Below, piece after piece: positions 1 to 8,226 of a DNA stretch of 64,000 nucleotides (positions are counted from its first letter, which is position 1; each line of letters starts with the position of its first letter). The stretch lies in NCBI RefSeq assembly GCF_038562415.1, contig NZ_JBCFBA010000006.1, forward strand, positions 1 through 64,000, written 5' to 3'. Below the pieces are notes generated by a model. The model made no database searches. It was not told the DNA's origin and saw only the letters and a program-made list of their open reading frames with translations. The translations under genes and the position numbers were made by a program. The DNA comes from Solidesulfovibrio sp. Lineage in GTDB: Bacteria; Desulfobacterota; Desulfovibrionia; Desulfovibrionales; Desulfovibrionaceae.

Positions 1-238
1 CCCGGCGAGCCTGGAGCGTAGCGACGGCATCGCCGGGAAAATTCCGGCCTCGCCGACGGACAACCGCCCGCCGACCAAGCCTCCACCCGCCTGCCGCCTC
101 CCCGCGATCCCGCTTCCCCACCGAGGGGGTCCGGGGGGCATCATGCCCCCCGGTGGGGTCCAGGGGCAACGCCCCTGGCCGCCGGAGGCATTTTCCTCTC
201 CCTTCTCTACCTTCTCTCGTTTATCCCGTTTATCCCGT
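1..238. other. Gene-free left edge
   Basis: No gene is visible here. Bases 46-91 match bases 58921-58964 closely (the shared stretch contains CGCCCGCCGACCA and CCTCCACCCG), and repeat copy 1 follows at 121-190. The segment is therefore an extended version of the intergenic repeat seen before the acyltransferase gene at the other end of the window. A run TTTATCCCG is repeated three times at about 220-245, next to the glycosyltransferase stop codon. Confidence 0.6.
121..190 (+). repeat. Intergenic repeat copy 1
   Basis: Hairpin I, GGGGGGCATCATGCCCCCC, lies at about 133-151. Hairpin II follows (CCAGGGG CAAC GCCCCTGG, about 160-178), then the tail CCGCCGGAGGCATTTT. This copy has all three parts. 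It sits downstream of the minus-strand glycosyltransferase stop at 239, tail toward the gene, where it could act as a transcription terminator or 3' end stabiliser. Confidence 0.75.
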
Positions 239-1411
239 TTATCCCGCCAGCGTCCGTTCGTAGACCGCTTCCAAGCGCGCGGCCACGGCGGGCCAGTTGA
301 GTTCCTCGGCGATGAGCCGCAGGGCGTTGTCGTGTTTGCGCCGGCGGCCGTCCGCATCGGTCAGGGCCGTGACGATGGCCTGGCCGAAGGCGGCCGCATC
401 GGCCACGGGCGCGGTGTAGCCGCAGTCGTGGGCTTCCATGATGCGTTTGATTTCCCCAACGGCATTGGACACCACCGGCACGCCCGAGGCGAGGTAGTCG
501 CCGAAGCGGATGGGGAAGCGGGCCTTTTCGATGGGGTCGTCGTCCATGGGCAGAAGCAGCGCGTCGCTGGCGGCGAGATAGGTCGGCACCTCGGTGGACG
601 GCTTTTCGCCGACCTTGACGATGTCCGGGGCGAAGCGCTCCTCGTAGGCGGCCATGCGGGCCTTGAAGTCGTCGGAGATGTGGAGCTTGCCCAGGAAATA
701 GAGCTTGAGGTCCGGGAGGGATTGCCGGGCGTAGGCGTAGGCGTCGAGGAGCGCGAACAGCGATTCGGTGTAGGTGTGGCCCATGGACAGGACCATCTTC
801 GCGTCCGGGGCGAGCCCGATGGCGGCGCGGGCCTGGTCCTTGTCGGGCATGGCCGCGACCAGGGTCGGGCAGTTGGGGATGTAGTGGATTTTTTCCTCGG
901 GCAGGCCGGCGTCGCGGAATTTCCGCATGAGGATGGCGCTGGCCGCCGTGGCCATGTCGGCCACGGCCGGCAACCGGTCCTCGGTGAAGTCGTAGACGGC
1001 GCGCACGGGCCTGGGATGGTGCAGGGTGAAGCCGCCCTTCCACATGTCGTCGTGGTCGAGGACGATTTTCACCTTGGGCCGGGCCAGGGATGTGAGCCAG
1101 GTCGGGAAACTGATGGGATGGAGCGGGAAGGCGAAGGCGTGGAGGATGTCCATCTTTTGGGTCAGGCATTCCCGGGCATTGAGGAACATCCGCAGGGTAT
1201 GGCCGGTGTGGTAGGTGGCCAGGTTGACGCGCGGCAGGAGGCGGATGGTGAGGTTGCCTTCCGTGCGGTCGCGGATGGAAAGCGTCGGTTCGCGCGAGGC
1301 GCAGAGAAGCGTCACCGCATGCCCGCGCGCGGCGATATGCCGGGCGAGGTGGTAGCACCGGAAATAGGTGCCGTAGCCCTCGGGATTGTGATTGAGGTAG
1401 AGGATTTTCAT
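239..1411 (-). CDS. GT4-type glycosyltransferase
   Basis: A 390-residue glycosyltransferase that I place in the GT4/GT-B group. It probably transfers a sugar from a nucleotide donor to a growing surface glycan at the cytoplasmic face of the membrane. The N-terminus starts as a GT-B Rossmann fold (MKILYLNHNPEGYGT). The C-terminal half has the donor-site pattern around ARFPIRFGDYLASGVPVV. I chose the ATG at 1411 because it overlaps the upstream stop by one base (TAATG), a sign of translational coupling. A longer open frame extends further upstream but lies inside the neighbouring gene. It is the last gene of the eight-gene minus-strand glycan operon, and repeat copy 1 follows. Donor and acceptor are unknown. 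Confidence 0.8.
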   Translation of the reverse strand: MKILYLNHNPEGYGTYFRCYHLARHIAARGHAVTLLCASREPTLSIRDRTEGNLTIRLLPRVNLATYHTGHTLRMFLNARECLTQKMDILHAFAFPLHPISFPTWLTSLARPKVKIVLDHDDMWKGGFTLHHPRPVRAVYDFTEDRLPAVADMATAASAILMRKFRDAGLPEEKIHYIPNCPTLVAAMPDKDQARAAIGLAPDAKMVLSMGHTYTESLFALLDAYAYARQSLPDLKLYFLGKLHISDDFKARMAAYEERFAPDIVKVGEKPSTEVPTYLAASDALLLPMDDDPIEKARFPIRFGDYLASGVPVVSNAVGEIKRIMEAHDCGYTAPVADAAAFGQAIVTALTDADGRRRKHDNALRLIAEELNWPAVAARLEAVYERTLAG

Positions 1412-3621
1412 TAGAGATTGGTTCTCACGAAGAGTTTTTCGGGAAGCGCCCGGACCAGGGCCATGATGGGCCGCCAGAACCAGGGGGCGTAGATCGTACC
1501 GCTGGCGCCCGCGGCGATGGCCTGGCGGATGTCGGCGGCCACCCGGGCCGGGGTGACGGTCAAACACTTGGGCGTGGGCGCGGCGGCGGTCATGCGGGTT
1601 CGCGTCCAGCCGGGCAGGACGGTGAGCACGCGCACGCCGGATTTGGCCAGCCGGTGGCGCAGGCCCGCGAGGTAGGCCGTCAGCCCGGCCTTGGCCGCGC
1701 CGTAGAGATAGTTGCTCTTGCGGCCGCGCTCGCCGGCCGGGGAGGACAGGCCGACGATGGTGCCGGCCCCGCGCCCTTCCATGTCCCGGGCGGCGATTTC
1801 GAGGATGGAGGCCGCGCCGGTCAGGTTCACGTCGAGGGCGGCCTTGGCCAGGGCGAAATCGCGCTGCGCCGCCTGCTGCTCGGGATAGAGGCCGAAGGCC
1901 ACGACCACGATGTCCGGGGGCGTCTCCAGGGAATCGTAGAAGGCCTGGTGGCTGTCGAAGGCCGTGGCGTCGAAGGCGCGCACGGCAACGGGCGTGCCGC
2001 AAGCGGCCCGGATGTCGGCGGCGGCCTGTTCCAGGCGGGCCAGGTCGCGGGAGGCCAACGTCAGGCGGGCGGCGTCCTTATGGGCCAGTTCCCTGGCCAG
2101 GGCCAGGGCGATGTCCGAGCCCGCGCCCAGAAGGAGCACGTGGGGCGGCTGGCTGGCGGCGCTTTTCGGCCGCCGGGGCGGCAGGAGCGTATTCTTGAGC
2201 AGGCGCAGGCCGAACCGGGCGTAGTTGGCCACGATTTTGGGGTTGCCGCCGGCTTGCAGGAGCTTGCGGCCGATGTAGGTCGGGCGCAGGTGGAAATCGA
2301 GGAGCGTCTTTTTGCGGAAAGCCTCGATTTCCTCCATGGAAAGTCGGGTGGTGCCGACGGTCGGGGCGTTGAAATAGTCCTTGCCGAGCACCGTGCCGGG
2401 CAAAAGCCCCTCCTCCCGGGCGATTTCGTTGAGGCGCGTGCCGTAATACGGAATGGCGATGTGCAGTTCCAGGAAGTCGTTGTCGAGCTCGAAGATGTGC
2501 TTGCGAGTGGCTTCGAGGTGTTCGCGCCCTTCCCAGGGCAGGCCGACGAGGAAGAAGCCGAAGGTCAAAAGCCCCGCCTCCTTGGCCCATTTCGTGGCTT
2601 GCCGGTTGTCCTCGATGGTGGTGTGCTTGCGGATGCGCGAAAGCGTGTCCGGGCTGCCGGATTCGTAGCCGAAGGCCACCAGCCAGCAGCCGGCCTTTTT
2701 CATGAGAAAAAGCGTGTCGCGGTCCAGGGGCTTGGTCTTGGAGTTGGCCACCCAGCGGATCTTGCCGGCCAGGGGCGAAGCCAGGATGGCCTGGCACACG
2801 GCGGCGGTCCAGTCCCGGTCGAAGGTGAATGTGTCGGACTTGAAGAAGAAATCCCGGATGCCGTGGGTGAAATAGCACTCGGAAAGCTCGGCCAGGATGT
2901 TTTCCGGCGAGCGCAGGCGCAGCTTTTTGCCGGAAATCTTCGGCGTCATGCAGAAGATGCAGGCCGAGGGGCAGCCGCGCGAGGTGGCGATGGTGGCTTG
3001 GGGCTCGCCGGTGTCGGGCCGGGCGTAGAGGGCATTGTTGATGAGGCTTCTGTCCGGGAAGGGCAGGCTGTCCAGGTCGGTTTCCCAGGAGGCGAAATCC
3101 GTGGGCGTCCACACACCGTCCTTGTTGTAGAGGATGCCGCGAATGGACGGCACGGCGGCCGGGTCGCCGAAATGGGCGGCGGCCAGCCTGCCCACGATGA
3201 AATCCGATTCCAGGCCGATCAAATACGTGACGTCGGCCAGGTCGAGCTGTTCGAGGAGCGCCTGGTCCGGGGCGAAAAAGATCGCCCCCTTGAGCATGAC
3301 CAGCAGGCCCGGCTTTTTGGCCGCGAGCTCCCGGACGAGTTTCAGGTCGTCGAAAATCGTGGAATTGGTGATGCTGACGAAGACGCCGTCCGGGTTCTCG
3401 CGGTCGAAATCGGCCAGCAGGTCGGCCGGGGCGGCCCGCTCGGTCTGGTAGTCGCGCAGGAAGACGGCGAAGCCTTCCTTTTTGAGCGTGGCGGCGGCGT
3501 AGCCCAGGTCGTTGGGGGCGCGCATGGAGGTGGCCGTGGACTGCTCCACGTTGCCCTGGGAACGGTCCTCGCCGCGCTGGTAGAAGCGGCCCGGCGGGTA
3601 GAAGAGCATGATCTTTTTCAT
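1411..3621 (-). CDS. Radical SAM-SDR fusion (DprE2-like C-term)
   Basis: A 736-residue fusion. Residues 1 to about 470 form a cobalamin-binding-type plus radical SAM protein with the 4Fe-4S cysteines C217, C221 and C224 (GCPSACIFC). The canonical B12 motif DxHxxG is not seen. Residues 488-736 form a short-chain dehydrogenase with a nucleotide site (GAGSDIA, 499-505) and catalytic Y640/K644 (YGAAK). The SDR half closely follows mycobacterial DprE2, the reductase that makes decaprenyl-phospho-arabinose: an AGERGRKSN region, a VRVLTVLPGWTRTRM region and a similar C-terminal end. The start at 3621 overlaps the upstream UbiA-family stop (ATGA). The junction is in one frame with no stop, so this is a true fusion. 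I infer that the radical SAM half oxidises or epimerises the lipid-linked sugar that the SDR half reduces. The domain calls are firm; the joint reaction is a guess. Confidence 0.8.
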   Translation of the reverse strand: MKKIMLFYPPGRFYQRGEDRSQGNVEQSTATSMRAPNDLGYAAATLKKEGFAVFLRDYQTERAAPADLLADFDRENPDGVFVSITNSTIFDDLKLVRELAAKKPGLLVMLKGAIFFAPDQALLEQLDLADVTYLIGLESDFIVGRLAAAHFGDPAAVPSIRGILYNKDGVWTPTDFASWETDLDSLPFPDRSLINNALYARPDTGEPQATIATSRGCPSACIFCMTPKISGKKLRLRSPENILAELSECYFTHGIRDFFFKSDTFTFDRDWTAAVCQAILASPLAGKIRWVANSKTKPLDRDTLFLMKKAGCWLVAFGYESGSPDTLSRIRKHTTIEDNRQATKWAKEAGLLTFGFFLVGLPWEGREHLEATRKHIFELDNDFLELHIAIPYYGTRLNEIAREEGLLPGTVLGKDYFNAPTVGTTRLSMEEIEAFRKKTLLDFHLRPTYIGRKLLQAGGNPKIVANYARFGLRLLKNTLLPPRRPKSAASQPPHVLLLGAGSDIALALARELAHKDAARLTLASRDLARLEQAAADIRAACGTPVAVRAFDATAFDSHQAFYDSLETPPDIVVVAFGLYPEQQAAQRDFALAKAALDVNLTGAASILEIAARDMEGRGAGTIVGLSSPAGERGRKSNYLYGAAKAGLTAYLAGLRHRLAKSGVRVLTVLPGWTRTRMTAAAPTPKCLTVTPARVAADIRQAIAAGASGTIYAPWFWRPIMALVRALPEKLFVRTNL

Positions 3622-4526
3622 GGATGACCGGAATGCTCCATGTAGAGGATGAGGTAGCAGCTGACGATCCACAGGACGAGTGAGGCCTGAATGAAGCCGT
3701 CGCGCAACAGCACCAGGGTCGGCGAGCCGCTTTTGCACTCGACCAGCGTGATCTGCAAGTAGCGCAGCACGCCCATGATGACGAAAATCGCCGTCAGGTA
3801 CAACTTGTCCGAGCCGTGCTTGGCGATGACCTCGGGCGAAACGGTGTAGAGGATGTAGCTGACGATGACCACGGCGGCCATGATCATCATGGCGGCGGAG
3901 ACGAATTCCAGGTTGTAGCCGTCAAGCGACCGGCGGGTTTTCTCGCAACCGGCGGCGGACAGCAGCAGGTCGTCGCGGCGCTTGGCGAAGCCGAGAAACA
4001 GGGCCAACAGGAAGGTCATCAGCACGATCCAGTGGCTGGGGGTGATGCCCGTGACCACGCCGCCGGCAAACACCCGCAGCACGAAGCCCACGGCGATACA
4101 GCCGAGGTCGATGAGCGCCTTGTGCTTGAGGGAGAAGCTGTAAAGCAGGTTGATGGCGAGATAGGCGGCCAGGATGCCGGCGAAGGGAAGATTGCCCAGG
4201 GTGACGGTGAAAAAAAACGCGCCGAAAAGGAGCAGCCCGGCAAAAAGCAGGCCCTCGGCCGGCGACAGGGCGCCGCTGGCCAGGGGACGGTTGCGCTTGG
4301 CGGGATGGGCCCGGTCCTCTTCCACGTCCCTGAGGTCATTGACGACGTAGACGGCGCTGGCGGTCAGGCAGAAGGCGATGAAGGCCACAATGGCCCGGGC
4401 CAGGGCCTCGGGACCGGCCAGCTTCCAGCCGAAAAAAAGCGGCAGGAAGACAAAGGCGTTTTTCACGTACTGGTGCGGCCTGGCGAGCTTGAGACAAGAG
4501 GCCAGGCGCGACGGGCGATGTTCCAT
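3618..4526 (-). CDS. UbiA-family polyprenyl-P phosphoribosyltransferase
   Basis: A 302-residue integral membrane protein of the UbiA prenyltransferase superfamily. The Mg-binding motif NDLRDVEEDRAH is at residues 63-74 and KRNRPLASG follows at once, the pattern of decaprenyl-phosphate phosphoribosyltransferase (5-phosphoribosyl transfer to polyprenyl phosphate, first step of decaprenyl-phospho-arabinose synthesis) rather than of quinone or heme prenyltransferases. About eight or nine hydrophobic segments are visible. I chose the ATG at 4526, which has GGAG just upstream; the frame stays open 24 codons further but without homologous-looking sequence. It is followed, with a 4-base overlap, by the DprE2-like fusion, which supports a shared pathway. 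A different polyprenyl-linked sugar remains possible. Confidence 0.75.
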   Translation of the reverse strand: MEHRPSRLASCLKLARPHQYVKNAFVFLPLFFGWKLAGPEALARAIVAFIAFCLTASAVYVVNDLRDVEEDRAHPAKRNRPLASGALSPAEGLLFAGLLLFGAFFFTVTLGNLPFAGILAAYLAINLLYSFSLKHKALIDLGCIAVGFVLRVFAGGVVTGITPSHWIVLMTFLLALFLGFAKRRDDLLLSAAGCEKTRRSLDGYNLEFVSAAMMIMAAVVIVSYILYTVSPEVIAKHGSDKLYLTAIFVIMGVLRYLQITLVECKSGSPTLVLLRDGFIQASLVLWIVSCYLILYMEHSGHP

Positions 4527-4594
4527 ACTGCTCCAGCCGGCCGGACGTGATCGCCTGGCGGGCGGCGATACCATAGCCGGGTTGCCCCGGCGCA

Positions 4595-7500
4595 TCAATC
4601 TTCGCCCCGGGCGCCGCCAGGCGCGCGCGGGCCCGGCCAGGGGACAAGCAGGACCAGGCAGGCCAGACTCAGGACAACCCAGGCGCCGTGCACCACGGGC
4701 AGCATCCGGGCCATGATGGCCTGGTCGCGGAAAACGAGTTCGGCCTTGCCCGAGGCGCCGGGCGGCAGGGGGAAGGCGTTGAGGAAGCCGTAGCCCCGAA
4801 CCGGCGCGATCTCGCGATCCATAAGGCGCAGCCGCCAGCCCGGGTGATAGGATTCGGCGAAAACGAGTATTTGCCCGCCGCTGCCCGGGGGCAGATCCAG
4901 GTCGTAGCGGCCCGGGTTGACCCGTTTGTAGCCCAGGGCCGGCGGCGCCCCCGACGCTACCGGACCGGACTCCAGGGCGACACGGTCCAGGGCGACGGTC
5001 GGCGGGCCGGAAAGGGCCAGGCGGGCATGGCCGGCCGCGTCCGTGGCCAGGGGCAGGCCGGTGACGTCCAGGGCACCGTCCCGCTCGAAAACGCGTTTGG
5101 CCCCGCCCGGCAGGGTCACGACATCCCCGGCCCGGCCGACCAGGCGCAGGGAAGCCGCGTAGGCCCCGGGGACCGGCGCCGCCAGGTCGAAGGCGGCCGG
5201 CAGCCGGGCCGCCGCGCCGAAAGACAGGGTCGCCCCGCCCGGCACCGGGGTTTCGGCCACCAGGCGCATGGGGCTGTTGGGGGCGTTGGCCTGGGAGGAC
5301 AGCTGGGCCTGGCGCATGACGAAGCGCACGGTAACCGTGGTAGCCGGACCCGGGATACGGTGGACTTCCTTGCGGCCGTAGACATCCTCCCAGCGGCCGT
5401 CGGGCCGGCCGTCCACCCGGAAAAGCGGCGCAAACGGGCCGCCGTCCACGGACACCGCGGCGTCGACGTACGACGGCGCGGCCTTGTCGCCAAAAAGCCG
5501 GGGATAGGCCTCCAGGGTGACATCCCGGGTCGGCACCGGGAAAGCGGCGGTAAACGAAACGGTGCCCGGCGCGTCGCCTTCCACGGCGACCGTTCCGCCA
5601 CCCGAAACGTCAACATCGCGCAGGACGGCCCCGGCGTTTTCGACGGCAACGCCGGCCTCGCCAGCCAAAAGCGGCACGGTCAGGCGCGGGGCCATGGGCG
5701 AAACCGGCCCGACGACGGCTTCCTCGGCCTCGGCCGCCAGGCGCGCCCCGCCCGAGCCGGCCAAGGCGGCCACCTGTTCCCGGGCCTCGTCGAAAGCCTC
5801 CTCGGGCACGGCCAGCAGGCCCGAAACGGCCACCCCCCGGCCGGGAACGGTCACGGTCAGGCCGTGGGGCGGGCCGGGCTCGAAGGTGGCCGTGCCGCAG
5901 TCGAGCCAGTCCAGGCCCTTGCCCAGGGGGCCGGCGTCGAGGCTGGCGATGGCCGCGCCGTCCAGGGATACGGTGGTGCGGCCGGCGAAGGCGTCGGCCC
6001 CCAGGCGCAGGAAAACCCGCCAGGAACCGTGGCCGATCAGCGGAAATTCCAGGCTGCCCGGCCCCTTGGACACGAGTCCCCCGCCGTCGAGGGCCGCGCC
6101 GCCAAAGCGGATGTCGTCCAGGACCCTGGCGGACAGGGGTTCGAAATCGCCGCTGCGGCCGGCGCCGGCCGCCGCCGCGAAGGCCTCGGCCGGCAGGTAC
6201 GGCAAGACCAGTTCCGGCCAGGACCGGCCCAGGGAGACCAGGCCCGAAAGGCCCTGGCCCAGGCGCTTCAGGTCGGCGGCGGCCAGGTCCGCGCCGCCGA
6301 AGACGGCCTGGCCGGCGAAACCGGGATGGTCGCCGGCGGCCAGCGACAGCAGCAGCGGAAAGCCGCCGGCGGCGAGCGCCCCGCCGGAAACCAGGCGCAG
6401 GCGGGGCAGGGAGTCGGTGTTGGCGTAAACCTCCAGGGGCGGCGCCTGAATGGCGGCATCGGGCCGCAGGTCGGCCTGGGCGGCGACAAAGGGGGCCAGG
6501 ATGTCGCCGGGATCGAAGAGCGTTTCCGGACCGCGCTTGGTGGTCGGCATCCAGCCGAAGGAACCGTAGGACAGATAGGCCACGCTCGGGTCGAACACGA
6601 CCTTTCTTACGGCCATGAGCCCCAGCAGCCGGCCGAAGTCGGCCGTGACCGGCCAGGGCCGCATGAGCACGGACAGCAGGTAGCGGGAGTAGGGTTCGCC
6701 GAAAAAGGTCGGGCCCATGACCGCGTCCTTGCCGAGCATGGCGAAGTTGCGGGTGACGGCGTTTGGCGGCGGGGCCGGCACGTCGCCCGTGGGGCCGGCG
6801 ATGGTCGGCCAGACGGTCAGGCGCCAGTCGCCCGGGTCGACGGCCAGGGCGGCGACCAGCGCCCGTTCGGCCGGGGAAACGGGTTGGGGCATCAGCGCCA
6901 TGGTCTGGGTGGTGGCGTTTTTGGGCACGGCCAGGGAGCCGTTCAGGTACGGCCAGAGGTAGACGGCCAGGCAGGCGGCGGCGAAGGCCCCGGCCGCGAC
7001 ATCCGGCAACCGGCCGCCCCGCCAGAAGGTGCGCCGGGAGACCACGGCCAGGCCCATCCCGGCCAGAAGCGACAGGCCGGTGAAATACAGCGGCAGCCAC
7101 CTGGCCGGCCGGGCCATGAGATAGAAAATCATGGGCACGCGGGCCAGGAGCTTTTCGTAGAAAACCGCCCCGGCCAGGGTTTTCGCCCCGGCCATGCAGC
7201 AAAACCCGGCCAGCAGGCAGGTGGCGGCGTACCATTTGAGCTCGCGGCCCCGGCCCTTGTAGGCCAGGCCCAGCAGGGTCAGGGCCAGCAGGCCGGCGGC
7301 GGCGGCGACCCAGACGGGATTGTCCTTGAAATTGACGGGATAGGCGTATTCCGTGCCCATGCCGTAGTTGTCGGTGTGGCCGAGCATGGCTTGGCGCAGG
7401 GGCGTGGAGAAGCGGCGGTACATGCCGAAATAGTTCTCGCGCACCTCCTCGGCCGTCTGGTGGTATTTGACCGTGGCCCCGCCGCCGGCCATGGACACGG

Positions 7501-8215
7501 CGGCCGGCACGAGCCAGTGCAGGCTCAGGGCAACGACCGTGGCGCCGGCCAGGCAAAAGGCGGCCAGGGGCTTGCCGCTTGGGCGCGAGGCCGTGGCGGC
7601 CAGGGTGAAAAGCACGGTCGTTGCCGCGAAAAAGACGATGCCAAAGGGCGAGGCCGAGCAGACCAGCGCCCCGAGCAGGCCGGCGGCCAGGGCCAGGCCG
7701 GCTGTCCGGCGCCAGCCCGGGGCCGCACCGGCCTTGGCCAGCAGCCAGACGACCCAGGGCAACAAGGCCAGGGCAAAGCCGGTTTCCTGGATGTGGCCGC
7801 TTATGGCCAAAGTGTACTGGCGGGGATTGAAGGCATAGAGCGTCGCGGCCAGGCAGGCCGGCCAGGCGCCCAGGCCCAGCAGGCCGCACAAGGCGGCGAT
7901 GCCGCCGGCGCCGAGGACGGCATAGGCCGGCCCCGTGGCCTTGACCAGCACCGTGCCGCCCAGGGGCGCCAGGGACTCCCGCACCACGATGTCGAACCAG
8001 CGGTTGATGGCCCCGAAGGCCCCGGGCGCGCCGCCGTCGAACAGCGGATTCCAGCCGTATTGGGAAATGGAGGCCAGGCGCCGGTTCTCTTCGGGAAAGG
8101 GCGGCGTGACGTTGTCCCAGTTCTGGTAGATATGGCCCGGGGCGCAGAGAATCCCCCGGTAGGCGACAACGGCCAGGGCGGCCGCCACGGCCAGGACGAC
8201 AAGGTATTTTCGCAT
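4595..8215 (-). CDS. Large GT-C-like membrane glycosyltransferase
   Basis: A 1206-residue membrane protein. Residues 1 to about 430 hold ten or so hydrophobic segments with an early acidic loop (NWDNVTPPFPEEN), as in GT-C enzymes that take sugars from polyprenyl-phosphate donors outside the membrane. About 740 residues of soluble, beta-rich sequence follow, probably carbohydrate-binding and periplasmic, then one last membrane segment near 1170-1195. This layout and the LYAFNPRQYTLAISGH region recall mycobacterial AftD, an arabinofuranosyltransferase. With the UbiA-type and DprE2-like genes directly downstream, a pentofuranosyl transferase is the leading guess, though similarity to AftD is by layout and short patterns only. 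The ATG at 8215 begins a good signal-anchor (MRKYLVVLAV). The gene starts 11 bases after the radical SAM gene. Confidence 0.65.
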   Translation of the reverse strand: MRKYLVVLAVAAALAVVAYRGILCAPGHIYQNWDNVTPPFPEENRRLASISQYGWNPLFDGGAPGAFGAINRWFDIVVRESLAPLGGTVLVKATGPAYAVLGAGGIAALCGLLGLGAWPACLAATLYAFNPRQYTLAISGHIQETGFALALLPWVVWLLAKAGAAPGWRRTAGLALAAGLLGALVCSASPFGIVFFAATTVLFTLAATASRPSGKPLAAFCLAGATVVALSLHWLVPAAVSMAGGGATVKYHQTAEEVRENYFGMYRRFSTPLRQAMLGHTDNYGMGTEYAYPVNFKDNPVWVAAAAGLLALTLLGLAYKGRGRELKWYAATCLLAGFCCMAGAKTLAGAVFYEKLLARVPMIFYLMARPARWLPLYFTGLSLLAGMGLAVVSRRTFWRGGRLPDVAAGAFAAACLAVYLWPYLNGSLAVPKNATTQTMALMPQPVSPAERALVAALAVDPGDWRLTVWPTIAGPTGDVPAPPPNAVTRNFAMLGKDAVMGPTFFGEPYSRYLLSVLMRPWPVTADFGRLLGLMAVRKVVFDPSVAYLSYGSFGWMPTTKRGPETLFDPGDILAPFVAAQADLRPDAAIQAPPLEVYANTDSLPRLRLVSGGALAAGGFPLLLSLAAGDHPGFAGQAVFGGADLAAADLKRLGQGLSGLVSLGRSWPELVLPYLPAEAFAAAAGAGRSGDFEPLSARVLDDIRFGGAALDGGGLVSKGPGSLEFPLIGHGSWRVFLRLGADAFAGRTTVSLDGAAIASLDAGPLGKGLDWLDCGTATFEPGPPHGLTVTVPGRGVAVSGLLAVPEEAFDEAREQVAALAGSGGARLAAEAEEAVVGPVSPMAPRLTVPLLAGEAGVAVENAGAVLRDVDVSGGGTVAVEGDAPGTVSFTAAFPVPTRDVTLEAYPRLFGDKAAPSYVDAAVSVDGGPFAPLFRVDGRPDGRWEDVYGRKEVHRIPGPATTVTVRFVMRQAQLSSQANAPNSPMRLVAETPVPGGATLSFGAAARLPAAFDLAAPVPGAYAASLRLVGRAGDVVTLPGGAKRVFERDGALDVTGLPLATDAAGHARLALSGPPTVALDRVALESGPVASGAPPALGYKRVNPGRYDLDLPPGSGGQILVFAESYHPGWRLRLMDREIAPVRGYGFLNAFPLPPGASGKAELVFRDQAIMARMLPVVHGAWVVLSLACLVLLVPWPGPRAPGGARGED

Positions 8216-8226
8216 GGCGCGCCGGG

